This document shows, in pieces, positions 1 to 7,807 of a stretch of DNA of 32,274 bases. The DNA comes from Bacteriovoracaceae bacterium (GTDB taxonomy: Bacteria; Bdellovibrionota; Bacteriovoracia; Bacteriovoracales; Bacteriovoracaceae): NCBI GenBank assembly GCA_947377285.1, contig CANCFT010000034.1, forward strand, positions 1 to 32,274, written 5' to 3'. Below the pieces are notes generated by a model. That model was not told the DNA's origin, searched no databases, and saw only the letters and a list, made by a program, of their open reading frames with translations. Position numbers and translations under genes: made by a program. The stretch's first letter is position 1. Each line of letters begins with the position of its first letter.

Positions 1-1
1 T

Positions 2-130
2 TTAAGAATTACTCCAAATGCTTTAAGAATTTTAGTCCACAGAGCAAGAGTAAAATATTATAAGCTAGGCAGTCATTTGAGATTTAAGCATTGTGATTTG
101 CTAAACGCTCTCCAATTACGGGAGGTCTAG
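2..130 (+). CDS. Excisionase/AlpA-like helix-turn-helix protein, C-terminal fragment (5' end outside window)
   Basis: The frame is open from the window edge to a TAG at 128-130 and encodes about 42 residues. It reads as the C-terminal part of a small winged-HTH/excisionase (HTH_17, MerR-like) domain. The recognition helix region TPNALRILVHRARV is followed by the typical wing YYKLGSHLRF and a final helix beginning KHCDLLNAL. In this family the wing motif 'k.g..~rf...dl..~l' is characteristic. The integrase starts 2 bases after the stop, which is the usual xis-int arrangement and implies co-transcription. Such proteins direct excision or repress element genes. The true start is not visible, so length and exact family are uncertain. 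Confidence 0.62.
   Translation, partial: LRITPNALRILVHRARVKYYKLGSHLRFKHCDLLNALQLREV
120..125 (+). promoter_or_regulatory. Ribosome binding site of the integrase
   Basis: GGGAGG lies 7 bases before the ATG at 133, inside the end of the upstream HTH frame. It fixes the integrase start and indicates translational coupling with the preceding gene. Confidence 0.7.
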
Positions 131-132
131 CA

Positions 133-1230
133 ATGCCAATTTACACAGAGATAAAAGATGGAAAAACAACTTACATGGTTGTTGCCACAACTCAAATTAA
201 CGGTAAACAACATTATAAAAAAAGAAGAAATATATCTTCAATGGCCCAAGCAAAAAGAATTGAAGTTGATCTTCGTCTAATGCTTCGGGATTTAAAAAGT
301 AATCCAATTCGCTACACTTGGAATGAATGGACAAAAGTTTGCTTTGAGCGAATGAGAATTGAATTTAAAAAAAGCACTTTGATAACGTACCAAGGAAATT
401 TAGGAAAATGGGTATCTCCATATTTTGGTGATCTTTACCTAAATGAAATTACAAGTTCGATGGTTCACGATGTGATTTACAATAAAATTCAAAATGTCGG
501 AATGGAATGTAGAAGAACTGTTTTAAAACAAACAAAACGTATTTTTACTATGGCGATTGATGAAGGGGTCATTACTAAAAATCCCGCAAGGCCAATAATT
601 GTAAAAGTACCCGAATCACAACAGCTCGTTTTCAATCGCACCGAAATAGATACTCTTCTCTATCAAGCCAAACTTCGAGATCATCCGTTCTATAACCATT
701 GGGTAATGGCATTACTTACAGGAATGAGAACTGGTGAGCTTCATGCTTTAATGTGGACTGATATAGACTTTGAAAACAGAGTTATATCGGTAACAAAAAG
801 TTGGAGCAAGGTTGACGGCACAGGCCCAACAAAAAGTTCCAAAAACCGCTATATTCCGATTTCGACAGAACTTGAAATGTTCTTAAAGAATTTAAAAGCA
901 CAACAACTTAATTATAACGGAAAGGTTTTGGAACCATTAAAAGATTGGTTAACTGGTCGTCAGGCCGAAATGTTAAGAAAATTCTGTCACGATATAGCTA
1001 TTACTGAAATTAAGTTTCACGACTTGCGGGCAACGTTCATTACTCAAATGCTTATTCGTGGCGTTGCGCTTGCAAAAGTCATGAAGATCGTCGGCCATGC
1101 CAACATTAAAACGACCATGAGGTACTTGCGACTTGTCGCTCAAGACACTCAAGGAGCTACCGAATCTTTAGGTATTACGCTCCCTAAAGACTTTAATAAC
1201 GACAATGTCGTTAATTTGTTTCAACGCTAA
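133..1230 (+). CDS. Tyrosine recombinase/integrase
   Basis: This is a 365-residue phage/ICE-type tyrosine recombinase that would integrate and excise its element by site-specific strand exchange. The N-terminal ~55 residues, with TTYMVVATTQINGKQHYKKRR, look like an AP2-like arm-DNA-binding domain. Residues ~60-165 form the SAM-like core-binding domain. The catalytic domain shows Arg199 in TGMRTGELHAL, His296 and Arg299 in HDLRATF, His322 in GHANIKTT and the nucleophile Tyr331 in MRYLRL. All expected catalytic residues are present and there is no frame disruption, so the enzyme is probably functional. It follows an excisionase-like gene by 2 bases and is followed by a good terminator. No other recognisable element genes are in the window, so this is either the end of an element extending left or an isolated remnant. 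Confidence 0.95.
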   Translation: MPIYTEIKDGKTTYMVVATTQINGKQHYKKRRNISSMAQAKRIEVDLRLMLRDLKSNPIRYTWNEWTKVCFERMRIEFKKSTLITYQGNLGKWVSPYFGDLYLNEITSSMVHDVIYNKIQNVGMECRRTVLKQTKRIFTMAIDEGVITKNPARPIIVKVPESQQLVFNRTEIDTLLYQAKLRDHPFYNHWVMALLTGMRTGELHALMWTDIDFENRVISVTKSWSKVDGTGPTKSSKNRYIPISTELEMFLKNLKAQQLNYNGKVLEPLKDWLTGRQAEMLRKFCHDIAITEIKFHDLRATFITQMLIRGVALAKVMKIVGHANIKTTMRYLRLVAQDTQGATESLGITLPKDFNNDNVVNLFQR

Positions 1231-1252
1231 GAGAAAAATCTTGCCAATTCTT

Positions 1253-1298
1253 GCCCACATAGGGAAAACTTAATAAAGTTATTACCTTGTGGGCTTTT
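1253..1298 (+). terminator. Rho-independent terminator after the integrase
   Basis: The arms GCCCACA (1253-1259) and TGTGGGC (1288-1294) pair perfectly and are followed by TTTT (1295-1298). The loop carries a second small hairpin, AACTT-aata-AAGTT. It sits 22 bases after the integrase stop. Confidence 0.7.
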
Positions 1299-1367
1299 AA
1301 ATAGATCGCTCCATTTTTCTCAAAGCATATTTTATTCAATTTTAAACTGTATTAGATAATATTGCTT

Positions 1368-1860
1368 TTACTCTATAGGCATTAGTGAAATTGAACCAGC
1401 TTCAGCAATACAATTTACAACATCTAAATATGAGCCAAATGTAAAAATACCGTTAGATAATTCGATTCAAGCACCAACATTTCCAACCTGATCATTTTCA
1501 ATATCTCCAGTAAATGTAACTATTCTGGCACCCGTTAAGCCATTCACTAAAGAAACTGATCCGGCATCTACGATACTGTTGACGTCAACTTGTGGACTAT
1601 TCAATCCAAAATATCCTTCGCTATTACTGACCCAAGTATAATTTACAAAAACTTAATTACTGTTCCTGATTGCCATTTATCTGCCTCGTTCGCCCAAATT
1701 TGGCAACTCCATTGATTGACTCAATTCTAGATGTTGAAATAAAATTTCCATTATTTAATGGCGCTTATACAGGATAATCACCTAATTGATTATTAGCAGC
1801 GGCCCCTTTAATTGTATTTACAATTTCACCGGTTGATCCATTAATTGTGGTTTAATAGGA
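1368..1860 (-). pseudogene. Decayed FG-GAP/beta-propeller-like repeat protein remnant
   Basis: The minus strand carries clearly protein-like sequence that is broken by stops and at least one frameshift. One segment (about 1650 down to a TAA at 1368-1370) reads with motifs such as DVNSIVDAGSVSLVNGLTGA, then ENDQVGN, then a TGA stop at 1467-1469, then LSNGIFTFGSYLDVVN and AEAGSISLM. A second segment upstream (about 1850-1660), in another frame, gives NGSTGEIV, NNQLGDY, an in-frame TAA and LNNGNFI. The repeated pattern 'aGsv.lvNG.tG....i.G...~d.~G..g...L.NGnf' is that of bacterial FG-GAP or integrin-alpha-like propeller repeats found in very large surface proteins. The 5' part is missing, as the readable sequence ends near the kinase stop at 1889. 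I infer a truncated, non-functional relic of a large adhesin-type gene. Confidence 0.6.
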
Positions 1861-1888
1861 GAAATAAATACTTTATATGCAATGAAAA

Positions 1889-3232
1889 TTACTGAGAGAT
1901 TGTCGGAAAATTAAGTATAAATTGTGTATTATGATGATTTGAATTGTACTCGATTTGACCACTGTGTTCATTCATTAGTCTTCTAGAAATACTTAAGCCA
2001 AGCCCAGTGCCTTCTTTTGAGTTTTTAGTTGTAAAAAATGGATCGAATAAATTATTAACAACTTCTTTAACAATTCCACTGCCGGAATCTGTAATTAAGA
2101 TTAGACACTTTTCGTCTTCAAGTCGTGATTCAATCGATATCCATTTTATTTCATTATTTTTAATAGCATCAATAGAATTATTAATTAAATTCGTTATTAT
2201 TTGTAAAACTTGAACAGGCCGACACGAAAGTGCAACTGGATTATTTAAATTAATTAATTTTAATTCAATTCTATTTTCTAAAAGTCTTCTTTCTACTAAT
2301 TCTAATAAATCTTCAAATATTTTATCAAACATAACTATTTCAAAATTATCATTTTCACCACTTTTTGAAAATGTTTGAAAGTTTTTAACAATTTGTTGGA
2401 TACGATAACTATTTCTCGAAATAATTTCTAAATTCTTTTTCAATTTAGTTTCGTCTTGTACTTCAAGTTCAATATCATTTTTAATTATTTTTAATCGACC
2501 ACCTATGACCATCAGGGGAGTATTAATTTCATGAGCAAGACCAGCTGACATTTCACCTAAAGTTGATAGCCTTGTACTCATAATCAATTTCTCATGTTGA
2601 TCATTAATTTTTTTAATCAAATTAAAACGGAGCCATGAAAAATAAATCAACGAGATTTCAATTAAAATACTTAAAAATAAGATAAACCAAAAGAAATCTG
2701 AATTTCTATCTTTGAAGACGGCAACGAGAGTAAAGTTTGCTGACTCTGTTACCCACATACTTGATTCAACTTCATATGTTTCACTGATCAAATTTTCAAG
2801 TTTTTCCTCGGTTTTTTTAAATTCTGTTTCTTGAAATTGTCCTTTTTTCAACAAAGAATTCAATTGATTAATTATAGAATCATAATCTTTAGTGAGATCT
2901 TGAAATTTAGAAGCGGATCCGCGAGTTTCCGAAAGAAAAATTTGATAATCACTTTTTGCTGATAATGCATAAGTTAGGGACTCAACCAACAAGTCTTCAT
3001 TTTTATTATAATAGGCTTTAGTGAGACTCTGCATTGAAAAAGCCAGTCCACTATTTGATTTTAAAAGAAGACGTGACTGAAATCTCGTATGAAATGTTTG
3101 AGAATTCAAAACTGAATTCTTTTTTAAAACCTGGTAACTTATTGTTAACAGCACTGCAAAAATCGCAATGATTGACAAATTAAGTATCACCGCAGTGGTA
3201 ATTGAATTTTTTTGTAATTCTTTTGATTGCAT
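1889..3232 (-). CDS. Membrane-bound sensor histidine kinase
   Basis: This 447-residue kinase senses an extracytoplasmic signal, autophosphorylates and would pass phosphate to a response regulator. TM1 spans about residues 13-35 and TM2 about 180-202, flanking a ~145-residue helical, charged periplasmic domain. No clear HAMP is visible before the dimerisation domain. The HisKA H-box is LGEMSAGLAHEINTPL with phospho-acceptor His234. The ATPase domain has the N-box NLINNSIDAI, G1 DSGSGI, F-box DPFFTTK and G2 GTGLGLSI, all intact. The gene starts 1 base after the stop of the upstream exported protein (3234-3740), so the pair is translationally coupled. No response regulator is adjacent. The kinase core resembles that of the MASE1 kinase at 4928-7576. 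Confidence 0.93.
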   Translation of the reverse strand: MQSKELQKNSITTAVILNLSIIAIFAVLLTISYQVLKKNSVLNSQTFHTRFQSRLLLKSNSGLAFSMQSLTKAYYNKNEDLLVESLTYALSAKSDYQIFLSETRGSASKFQDLTKDYDSIINQLNSLLKKGQFQETEFKKTEEKLENLISETYEVESSMWVTESANFTLVAVFKDRNSDFFWFILFLSILIEISLIYFSWLRFNLIKKINDQHEKLIMSTRLSTLGEMSAGLAHEINTPLMVIGGRLKIIKNDIELEVQDETKLKKNLEIISRNSYRIQQIVKNFQTFSKSGENDNFEIVMFDKIFEDLLELVERRLLENRIELKLINLNNPVALSCRPVQVLQIITNLINNSIDAIKNNEIKWISIESRLEDEKCLILITDSGSGIVKEVVNNLFDPFFTTKNSKEGTGLGLSISRRLMNEHSGQIEYNSNHHNTQFILNFPTISQ

Positions 3233-3233
3233 A

Positions 3234-3740
3234 TTATTTCACAAATTCCAAAGATTTAAGCTGCCAAATCCAATTGACACCTATTTTTAACAATAAAACT
3301 TTAGAAATTTTTTCTTTAACTGGATAAATAATTCGAATAGGTCCCATTCGATCGACACTTAAGTATCCATTTTGATCTTTGAAAGCAAGAATCATTTTTT
3401 CATTTTTTATTTCTTCAATATCCATTTTTATTTGATAACCATCGATGGCCTTAACTTTTATAAACTTAGCCTCTGGAGTTGAATACTTATCAATAAAATC
3501 TTTAAAATATATTCCCTGAAACTTAGTCTTAATGTCCTTATTATATGGATCAAAGATATCGACAAGAACTTGATTATTAAATTTTTCAATTTCAACTATA
3601 GAAACTTTTTTAGGAGATTCTTTTTTGAGAATTCCCAAAAGATCAATTTTTTGCAAGGGTGGATTACTACTCAAGGCAGCAGTTGAGCAATTGAATATTA
3701 CCGAGAAGAAAATCAACGTTGAACACAATAACAATTCCAT
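3234..3740 (-). CDS. Exported protein with molybdopterin-oxidoreductase-like fold, probable kinase partner
   Basis: This is a 168-residue protein with a hydrophobic N-terminal signal (LLLCSTLIFFSVIF, cleavage near STAALS). The mature part follows the pattern of the oxidoreductase molybdopterin-binding domain (PF00174/SUOX-like). It has a strand-rich start, F-G-YFKDFIDKY, then AIDGYQIKMDIEEI, an ILAF/DQNGYLS segment, GPIRIIYP and the terminal WIWQLKSLEFV. The cofactor-ligating Cys of true sulfite oxidase-type enzymes is not seen, so it is probably a binding or sensing module rather than an enzyme. GAGG lies 5 bases before the ATG. The 1-base spacing to the histidine kinase suggests the two work together, with this protein as periplasmic sensor. 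Fold assignment is by motif recognition only. Confidence 0.62.
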   Translation of the reverse strand: MELLLCSTLIFFSVIFNCSTAALSSNPPLQKIDLLGILKKESPKKVSIVEIEKFNNQVLVDIFDPYNKDIKTKFQGIYFKDFIDKYSTPEAKFIKVKAIDGYQIKMDIEEIKNEKMILAFKDQNGYLSVDRMGPIRIIYPVKEKISKVLLLKIGVNWIWQLKSLEFVK

Positions 3741-4109
3741 ACAAGCCTCATCTAAAATAATTTTTTAAAACTTGCTATGTCTTTAACAAGATTATGTTTA
3801 CATAAACAACATTAACGTGAAGGGCATGTAGAATTTACATTATGAGAAATAAACCTTTGGTTTCCCATTAGGGAAAATTAATTTAAAATGTAAACAAGGT
3901 AAAGGTTGAGACAAGTTTAAAAGGCTAAGTATATATTTTATTACTATTCTTCTAATAGATATAGATAGGGAAATAGGAATTGTAAAAAATAATTATGTTT
4001 TAAAAAATCCGAATTTATTGCCTACAGGCAAGCTTGCTTTTCTGATGAAGTGGCACATAGTATTTAAATGTGTTCTTAACTTAATTAATAATTTATCAAG
4101 GGGTCCGAA
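3741..4109. other. Divergent intergenic region with palindromes, no gene
   Basis: This 369-base gap separates the leftward sensor/kinase pair from the rightward lipoprotein gene, so it should hold both promoters. No coding frame of note is present. It contains a 14-base palindrome (3795-3808), a distant inverted copy of its half (3889-3896), two overlapping hairpins (3851-3876) and a hairpin cluster at 4018-4041. I cannot place a convincing -35/-10 pair. Confidence 0.6.
3795..3808. promoter_or_regulatory. Candidate operator palindrome TGTTTACATAAACA
   Basis: The arms TGTTTA and TAAACA are perfect inverted repeats around a CA centre. The site lies 55 bases upstream of the exported sensor gene start (3740). 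TGTTTACA (3795-3802) recurs as its reverse complement TGTAAACA at 3889-3896, which supports a bound dimeric regulator. The regulator is unknown. Confidence 0.35.
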
Positions 4110-4424
4110 ATGAAAAATATTTTATTAGCTATTCCTTTTTTTTTAACTCTCTTAGCATGTTCTAACAATCCTGTTGGTCATATCGTAAGTGAAACAAGTA
4201 CCAATACTTTCAACATTAAATTCCCTGGCGAAGAGTTAAGAGTTGGAGATAAAGTTAGAATTTTAGATATTGTTTCTAATTACTCTGATGAATCCGCCCC
4301 ACCAGCTAAAACAAAAACTATAGGAGAAGGACGAGTTTCAACAATCTTAAAAGGTCATTATTATGAAATTACGACTAAAAGTGCTCAGCATATTCCAACG
4401 GGTTCTTTTGTTGAAAAGCTCTAA
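4110..4424 (+). CDS. Small lipoprotein of unknown function
   Basis: This 104-residue protein has a clear lipoprotein signal. Basic residues and a hydrophobic stretch lead to the lipobox LLAC with Cys17, after which SNNPVG begins the mature protein. The mature ~87 residues look like one compact beta domain, with the stretches GEELRVGDKVRILDIV and KTIGEGRVSTILKGHYYEI. These resemble small SH3/OB-like barrels and the 'GDkv.v' turn seen in many envelope proteins, but I do not recognise a family. AAGGGG precedes the ATG by about 7 bases. It probably forms a short unit of its own, because a stem-loop follows the stop. Confidence 0.75.
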   Translation: MKNILLAIPFFLTLLACSNNPVGHIVSETSTNTFNIKFPGEELRVGDKVRILDIVSNYSDESAPPAKTKTIGEGRVSTILKGHYYEITTKSAQHIPTGSFVEKL

Positions 4425-4430
4425 TGTAAA

Positions 4431-4472
4431 AACCGTCTCTTCATTACGAACAGAATCAACAAAGAGGCGGTT
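4431..4472 (+). terminator. Stem-loop after the small lipoprotein gene, weak terminator
   Basis: AACCGTCTCTT (4431-4441) pairs with AAGAGGCGGTT (4462-4472) with one G-T pair over 11 positions, around a 20-base loop. No clean T-run follows, only an AT-rich stretch. It could be a terminator or a processing/stability hairpin between 4424 and the next gene at 4513. Confidence 0.4.
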
Positions 4473-4512
4473 GATGTAATTATTTAAATAAAAAATTACC
4501 GACGAGTAAAAC

Positions 4513-4905
4513 ATGAACCAGATTAAACTAATCCTTTTTATTTTAATATCAGCTATTTTATTCTCATGCTCAAAAAGAAACTTCACTCATAAGATAGAGT
4601 TAAAATCCGTCCCCATCACTTTAAGTGCCGAAAATGAATCACGACGCTTGATTGAATATTATACAAAATTTAATACTATCGAAATTGATAGCATTTTAAA
4701 TCGACTTAAAAGTAAAAGAGAAAAAAAAGAATTCAACTATCGCATTCTAGAATTTAAAATAGTTTTTAATAAATGCATTGATAGCTTAATAGATATTAAA
4801 AATGCTGACTCTGCAATTAGGTTAAAAAAGCTTCGAGAGTTAAAAGAAAAAATGAATGAACTGGAAGCATTATGGAAATATATAATAGTGAACTATAGGA
4901 TTTAA
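4513..4905 (+). CDS. Small helical lipoprotein of unknown function
   Basis: This 130-residue protein has a lipoprotein signal ending in lipobox LFSC with Cys19. The mature part is highly charged and predicted helical, rich in K, E, R and L (for example SILNRLKSKREKKEF and KKLRELKEKMNELEAL), so a coiled-coil or helical bundle is likely. I recognise no family. The gene is 88 bases downstream of another lipoprotein and converges on the MASE1 kinase, whose stop is 22 bases away. A small CGAG-agg-CTCG hairpin (4914-4924) lies between the two stops. Confidence 0.7.
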   Translation: MNQIKLILFILISAILFSCSKRNFTHKIELKSVPITLSAENESRRLIEYYTKFNTIEIDSILNRLKSKREKKEFNYRILEFKIVFNKCIDSLIDIKNADSAIRLKKLRELKEKMNELEALWKYIIVNYRI

Positions 4906-4927
4906 ATTATAAGCGAGAGGCTCGTAA

Positions 4928-7576
4928 TTAACCAACAAAATTCTTATAATCTTGATCGGCCAATACCACGGGCTGGACTAAGGGTAACTCAATTATAAAT
5001 TGAGTATGCCCTAAGACAGATTCATAGCGAAGAGTTCCATGATGATCTTCTATAATTCCCTTTGAGATACTAAGTCCTAATCCTGTTCCCTTCCCTATTT
5101 CTTTTGTGGTAAAAAATGGCTGCATAATTTTATCAAGAACTTCTGTTGAAATTCCCATTCCGCTATCTGAAATACTTAACTTCACAATATCTTCAGCTTG
5201 AATTACGTTTATTTTTATCCATTTCTCATTATCATGTTCAATTGCATCATGAGCATTGCCAAGTAAATTCATAAAAACTTGTGCTAATTGATGAGGTCTA
5301 CACTCTAGGAAAATATTACTAGGACAATTAACTTGAAGATCTATTAAATGATTCTTAAACCGTTCCTTACATAACTCAAGTGTATCATCTATAACACTTG
5401 AGATTTGTATTTTTAATTTAGGATCATCTTCTGTATTTCTAGCAAAAGTCTGAAGCCCTTTAATGATCTTAGCAATTCGCTTTGAAGTATCCTCAATTTT
5501 ACTCAATTCATATTTAAATTTTTCAATGTCCATTTCATTTGAGTCAAGTCGCTTTCGCATGATCATCGCTTTAGAATTAATAATTGTGAGAGGATTGTTT
5601 ATTTCATGAGCAATCCCTCCGGCCATTTCACCTAAAGAAGACATTTTTGCACTCAACAATAATTTAATCTGTTGCTGCTTTACAATTTCTTGATTAATTT
5701 TAAGATCTACAGTCATTTTTTCAGCTAGGCTGCTGGCTTTTTTTTCAACTAATTGGGACGACACCACAAACGCACTTAATAATAAAGTTAAAAAAGCAGA
5801 AAAAGTTGCTACCCATGATGAAATTGTATCTTCATCTACAATGAACTTAGAAGATTTACTTAACTTGAGGTCATATGTTTGGTTTAACATTTGTATTTTA
5901 TGTATTTGAATTTTTGAATTTAATGAATTTTTAAATTCTTCAGATTCTGCTAAAAGTTTAGGAGATGATGACAAAGATGTTGATACTGAATAATTTAACT
6001 TCTCAAATTCTTTTTGTTTAAATATTGCAGAAAAAAAGTTTTGAAGTATTACAGGCGCATAAGCCCATCCTATTAAGTGAATTCGCCTGTCTTTAATATT
6101 TTTAGGCATTATCCCGTCTAAGTATATTGGATAGGCCATAATAAAAGCATCTTGTTTTTGTTCGTTTTGAACTAAAAATATTGCATCTGAAACAATTGGA
6201 TTTCCAGAATCCATTGATAAATCCAAAGCTTTTTTGCGTATAGGTTCAGAAGCAAGATCCAATCCAATTGCTTGACGGTTTTTTTCAAAAGGTTCTAATG
6301 AATGGATGACATACGCTTCTTCCTGATTAGAATTTTTATCAAGAACATGGTAATTAAAATTTTTATTCCCCTCAGCTCTTATCATTTTTTCGAAATTAGT
6401 AATTTTATCTTTGTGAATTCTAGTAATTAAACCGATCCCTTGAAGACCGTTTAAATTGACACCTAAATGAAGTTGATTATAAAAAGCCCTCCACTCTAAT
6501 TGACTCACTCTCCCTTTTGCTGCAAATAATCCAGCACTACTTTGAAGGATCATGATATTTGTTTCCATTTTTGACTTAATTGTTAATTCAACTTCAGAAA
6601 CTAATTTTTTCATTTGTGCTTCAGCTTTTTCTTCAGATTGAAAATAAAAAGATGCAAACAAAATACCTGAGAGAATCCAGCCTCCAATTAAAACCATTCC
6701 AGGAGCACGCAATGAGTTTATTTTTTTAAAGTCACAAATAAATAAACCTGTTATTGAAATGCTAGTTAAAAAAAGTTGCAAATGAACTAAGTTTGCATTG
6801 GTAGAACCATGTTGAAAAATACCTGTTCCAGATTGGACTGAGAAAACTGCAATACAGGTCAATAACAACGTGCCAAATGTAGCCCCACGCTCTCCTGCTA
6901 AATGCGCACTCCATAGAACAAATGGAAAAAGGAAAAAGATAAATGGCGCGCCTTCCAGTCTGAAAAATAAAAGCCATGACAAGAAAGTTCCAACAATACC
7001 AATTAATAATATTTTTTTGAAATAATTAATATTTTCTTTAGCATCACCAAAATATACAATAAGCAGAGGAGCAAATACGATCCCCCCCATTGTGTCTCCT
7101 GTCCACCAAGTTAAAAAAACGGTCCCCGCTACTTTTAACGGCACTACACCATTTACACAAAGAGCCGCAACACCTATTGATGCACTGACAACGGAAGAAA
7201 CGGCAGAACTAAATACATAAGCAACAGTTTGTGTATGTAGCCCAAAAATATTATTTTTTTTACAAATATTATGAAAAATCAAAATGCCAAAGAGACCTTC
7301 TAGAGTATTACCAATTGTAATTGGAATAACTACACTTAGTGAACTGCCAATTGAAAGATTCGCGAGGAAAGCACCAATAGCTATTGCTGGTAAATAACGA
7401 TTTCCAAAAAGATACAAAAAACCTATGGCCAATCCAGTTGGCGGCCACACTGGAGAAACATTTTGATTAATCGTTGCGAGAGTTAAGCCTAATCTTGCAG
7501 AAAAATAATAAACAACAACTATTAATATAAATTTTAATAGATAGTTTATTAAAAAATGAAAACGTTTTGTTTTCAA
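4928..7576 (-). CDS. MASE1-CHASE sensor histidine kinase
   Basis: This is an 882-residue hybrid sensor. The N-terminal MASE1 domain (about residues 12-300) has about eight to ten membrane helices and the typical motifs YYFSARLGL and SPVWPPTGLAIG. A CHASE-type extracytoplasmic ligand domain follows (about 345-540), with LQGIGLITRI, the FEK.IRAEG region, AIGLDLASEPIRKKAL and AYPIYLDG. Another TM segment (about 585-607) leads into a short linker and the HisKA H-box LGEMAGGIAHEINNPL with His657. The ATPase has the N-box NLLGNAHDAI, G1 SDSGMGI, F-box QPFFTTK and G2 GTGLGLSI, so it should be active. The start codon is TTG at 7576, directly after a run of eight T. No ATG is in frame upstream as the sequence stands. 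No response regulator lies nearby. The ligand is unknown. Confidence 0.93.
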   Translation of the reverse strand: MKTKRFHFLINYLLKFILIVVVYYFSARLGLTLATINQNVSPVWPPTGLAIGFLYLFGNRYLPAIAIGAFLANLSIGSSLSVVIPITIGNTLEGLFGILIFHNICKKNNIFGLHTQTVAYVFSSAVSSVVSASIGVAALCVNGVVPLKVAGTVFLTWWTGDTMGGIVFAPLLIVYFGDAKENINYFKKILLIGIVGTFLSWLLFFRLEGAPFIFFLFPFVLWSAHLAGERGATFGTLLLTCIAVFSVQSGTGIFQHGSTNANLVHLQLFLTSISITGLFICDFKKINSLRAPGMVLIGGWILSGILFASFYFQSEEKAEAQMKKLVSEVELTIKSKMETNIMILQSSAGLFAAKGRVSQLEWRAFYNQLHLGVNLNGLQGIGLITRIHKDKITNFEKMIRAEGNKNFNYHVLDKNSNQEEAYVIHSLEPFEKNRQAIGLDLASEPIRKKALDLSMDSGNPIVSDAIFLVQNEQKQDAFIMAYPIYLDGIMPKNIKDRRIHLIGWAYAPVILQNFFSAIFKQKEFEKLNYSVSTSLSSSPKLLAESEEFKNSLNSKIQIHKIQMLNQTYDLKLSKSSKFIVDEDTISSWVATFSAFLTLLLSAFVVSSQLVEKKASSLAEKMTVDLKINQEIVKQQQIKLLLSAKMSSLGEMAGGIAHEINNPLTIINSKAMIMRKRLDSNEMDIEKFKYELSKIEDTSKRIAKIIKGLQTFARNTEDDPKLKIQISSVIDDTLELCKERFKNHLIDLQVNCPSNIFLECRPHQLAQVFMNLLGNAHDAIEHDNEKWIKINVIQAEDIVKLSISDSGMGISTEVLDKIMQPFFTTKEIGKGTGLGLSISKGIIEDHHGTLRYESVLGHTQFIIELPLVQPVVLADQDYKNFVG

Positions 7577-7807
7577 AAAAAACCCATGTTTACAATATTT
7601 TTATATCGTCATAAATATATTGAATCTTAATATAATATTAAGCTTTATTTTTAATTAAATTTTTATTAAGAAAAAAAGCTATTATTTGCCGAAAAATAAA
7701 ATTTATTTACCATTGTTGATTATAGTTTTTTTATATTTTTATAGTTTTTATATTTATGCCAATTTATTTTTAATGGTCTAAATCTGAATTAAGTTAAGGA
7801 GATAATA
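7577..7807. other. AT-rich divergent promoter region
   Basis: A 231-base, almost purely AT region lies between the leftward MASE1 kinase and the rightward cupin pair. It holds a loose direct repeat of TATAGTTTTT followed by ATATTT (near 7721 and 7740). No gene or convincing core promoter could be defined in such biased sequence. Confidence 0.4.

Noticed and set aside
4347..4586. 79-codon minus-strand frame across the two small lipoprotein genes
   Set aside because: It overlaps two lipobox genes on the other strand and reads as an antisense shadow.
4914..4924. CGAG-agg-CTCG hairpin between the convergent lipoprotein and kinase genes as terminator
   Set aside because: The stem is only 4 bp and no T-run follows on either strand.
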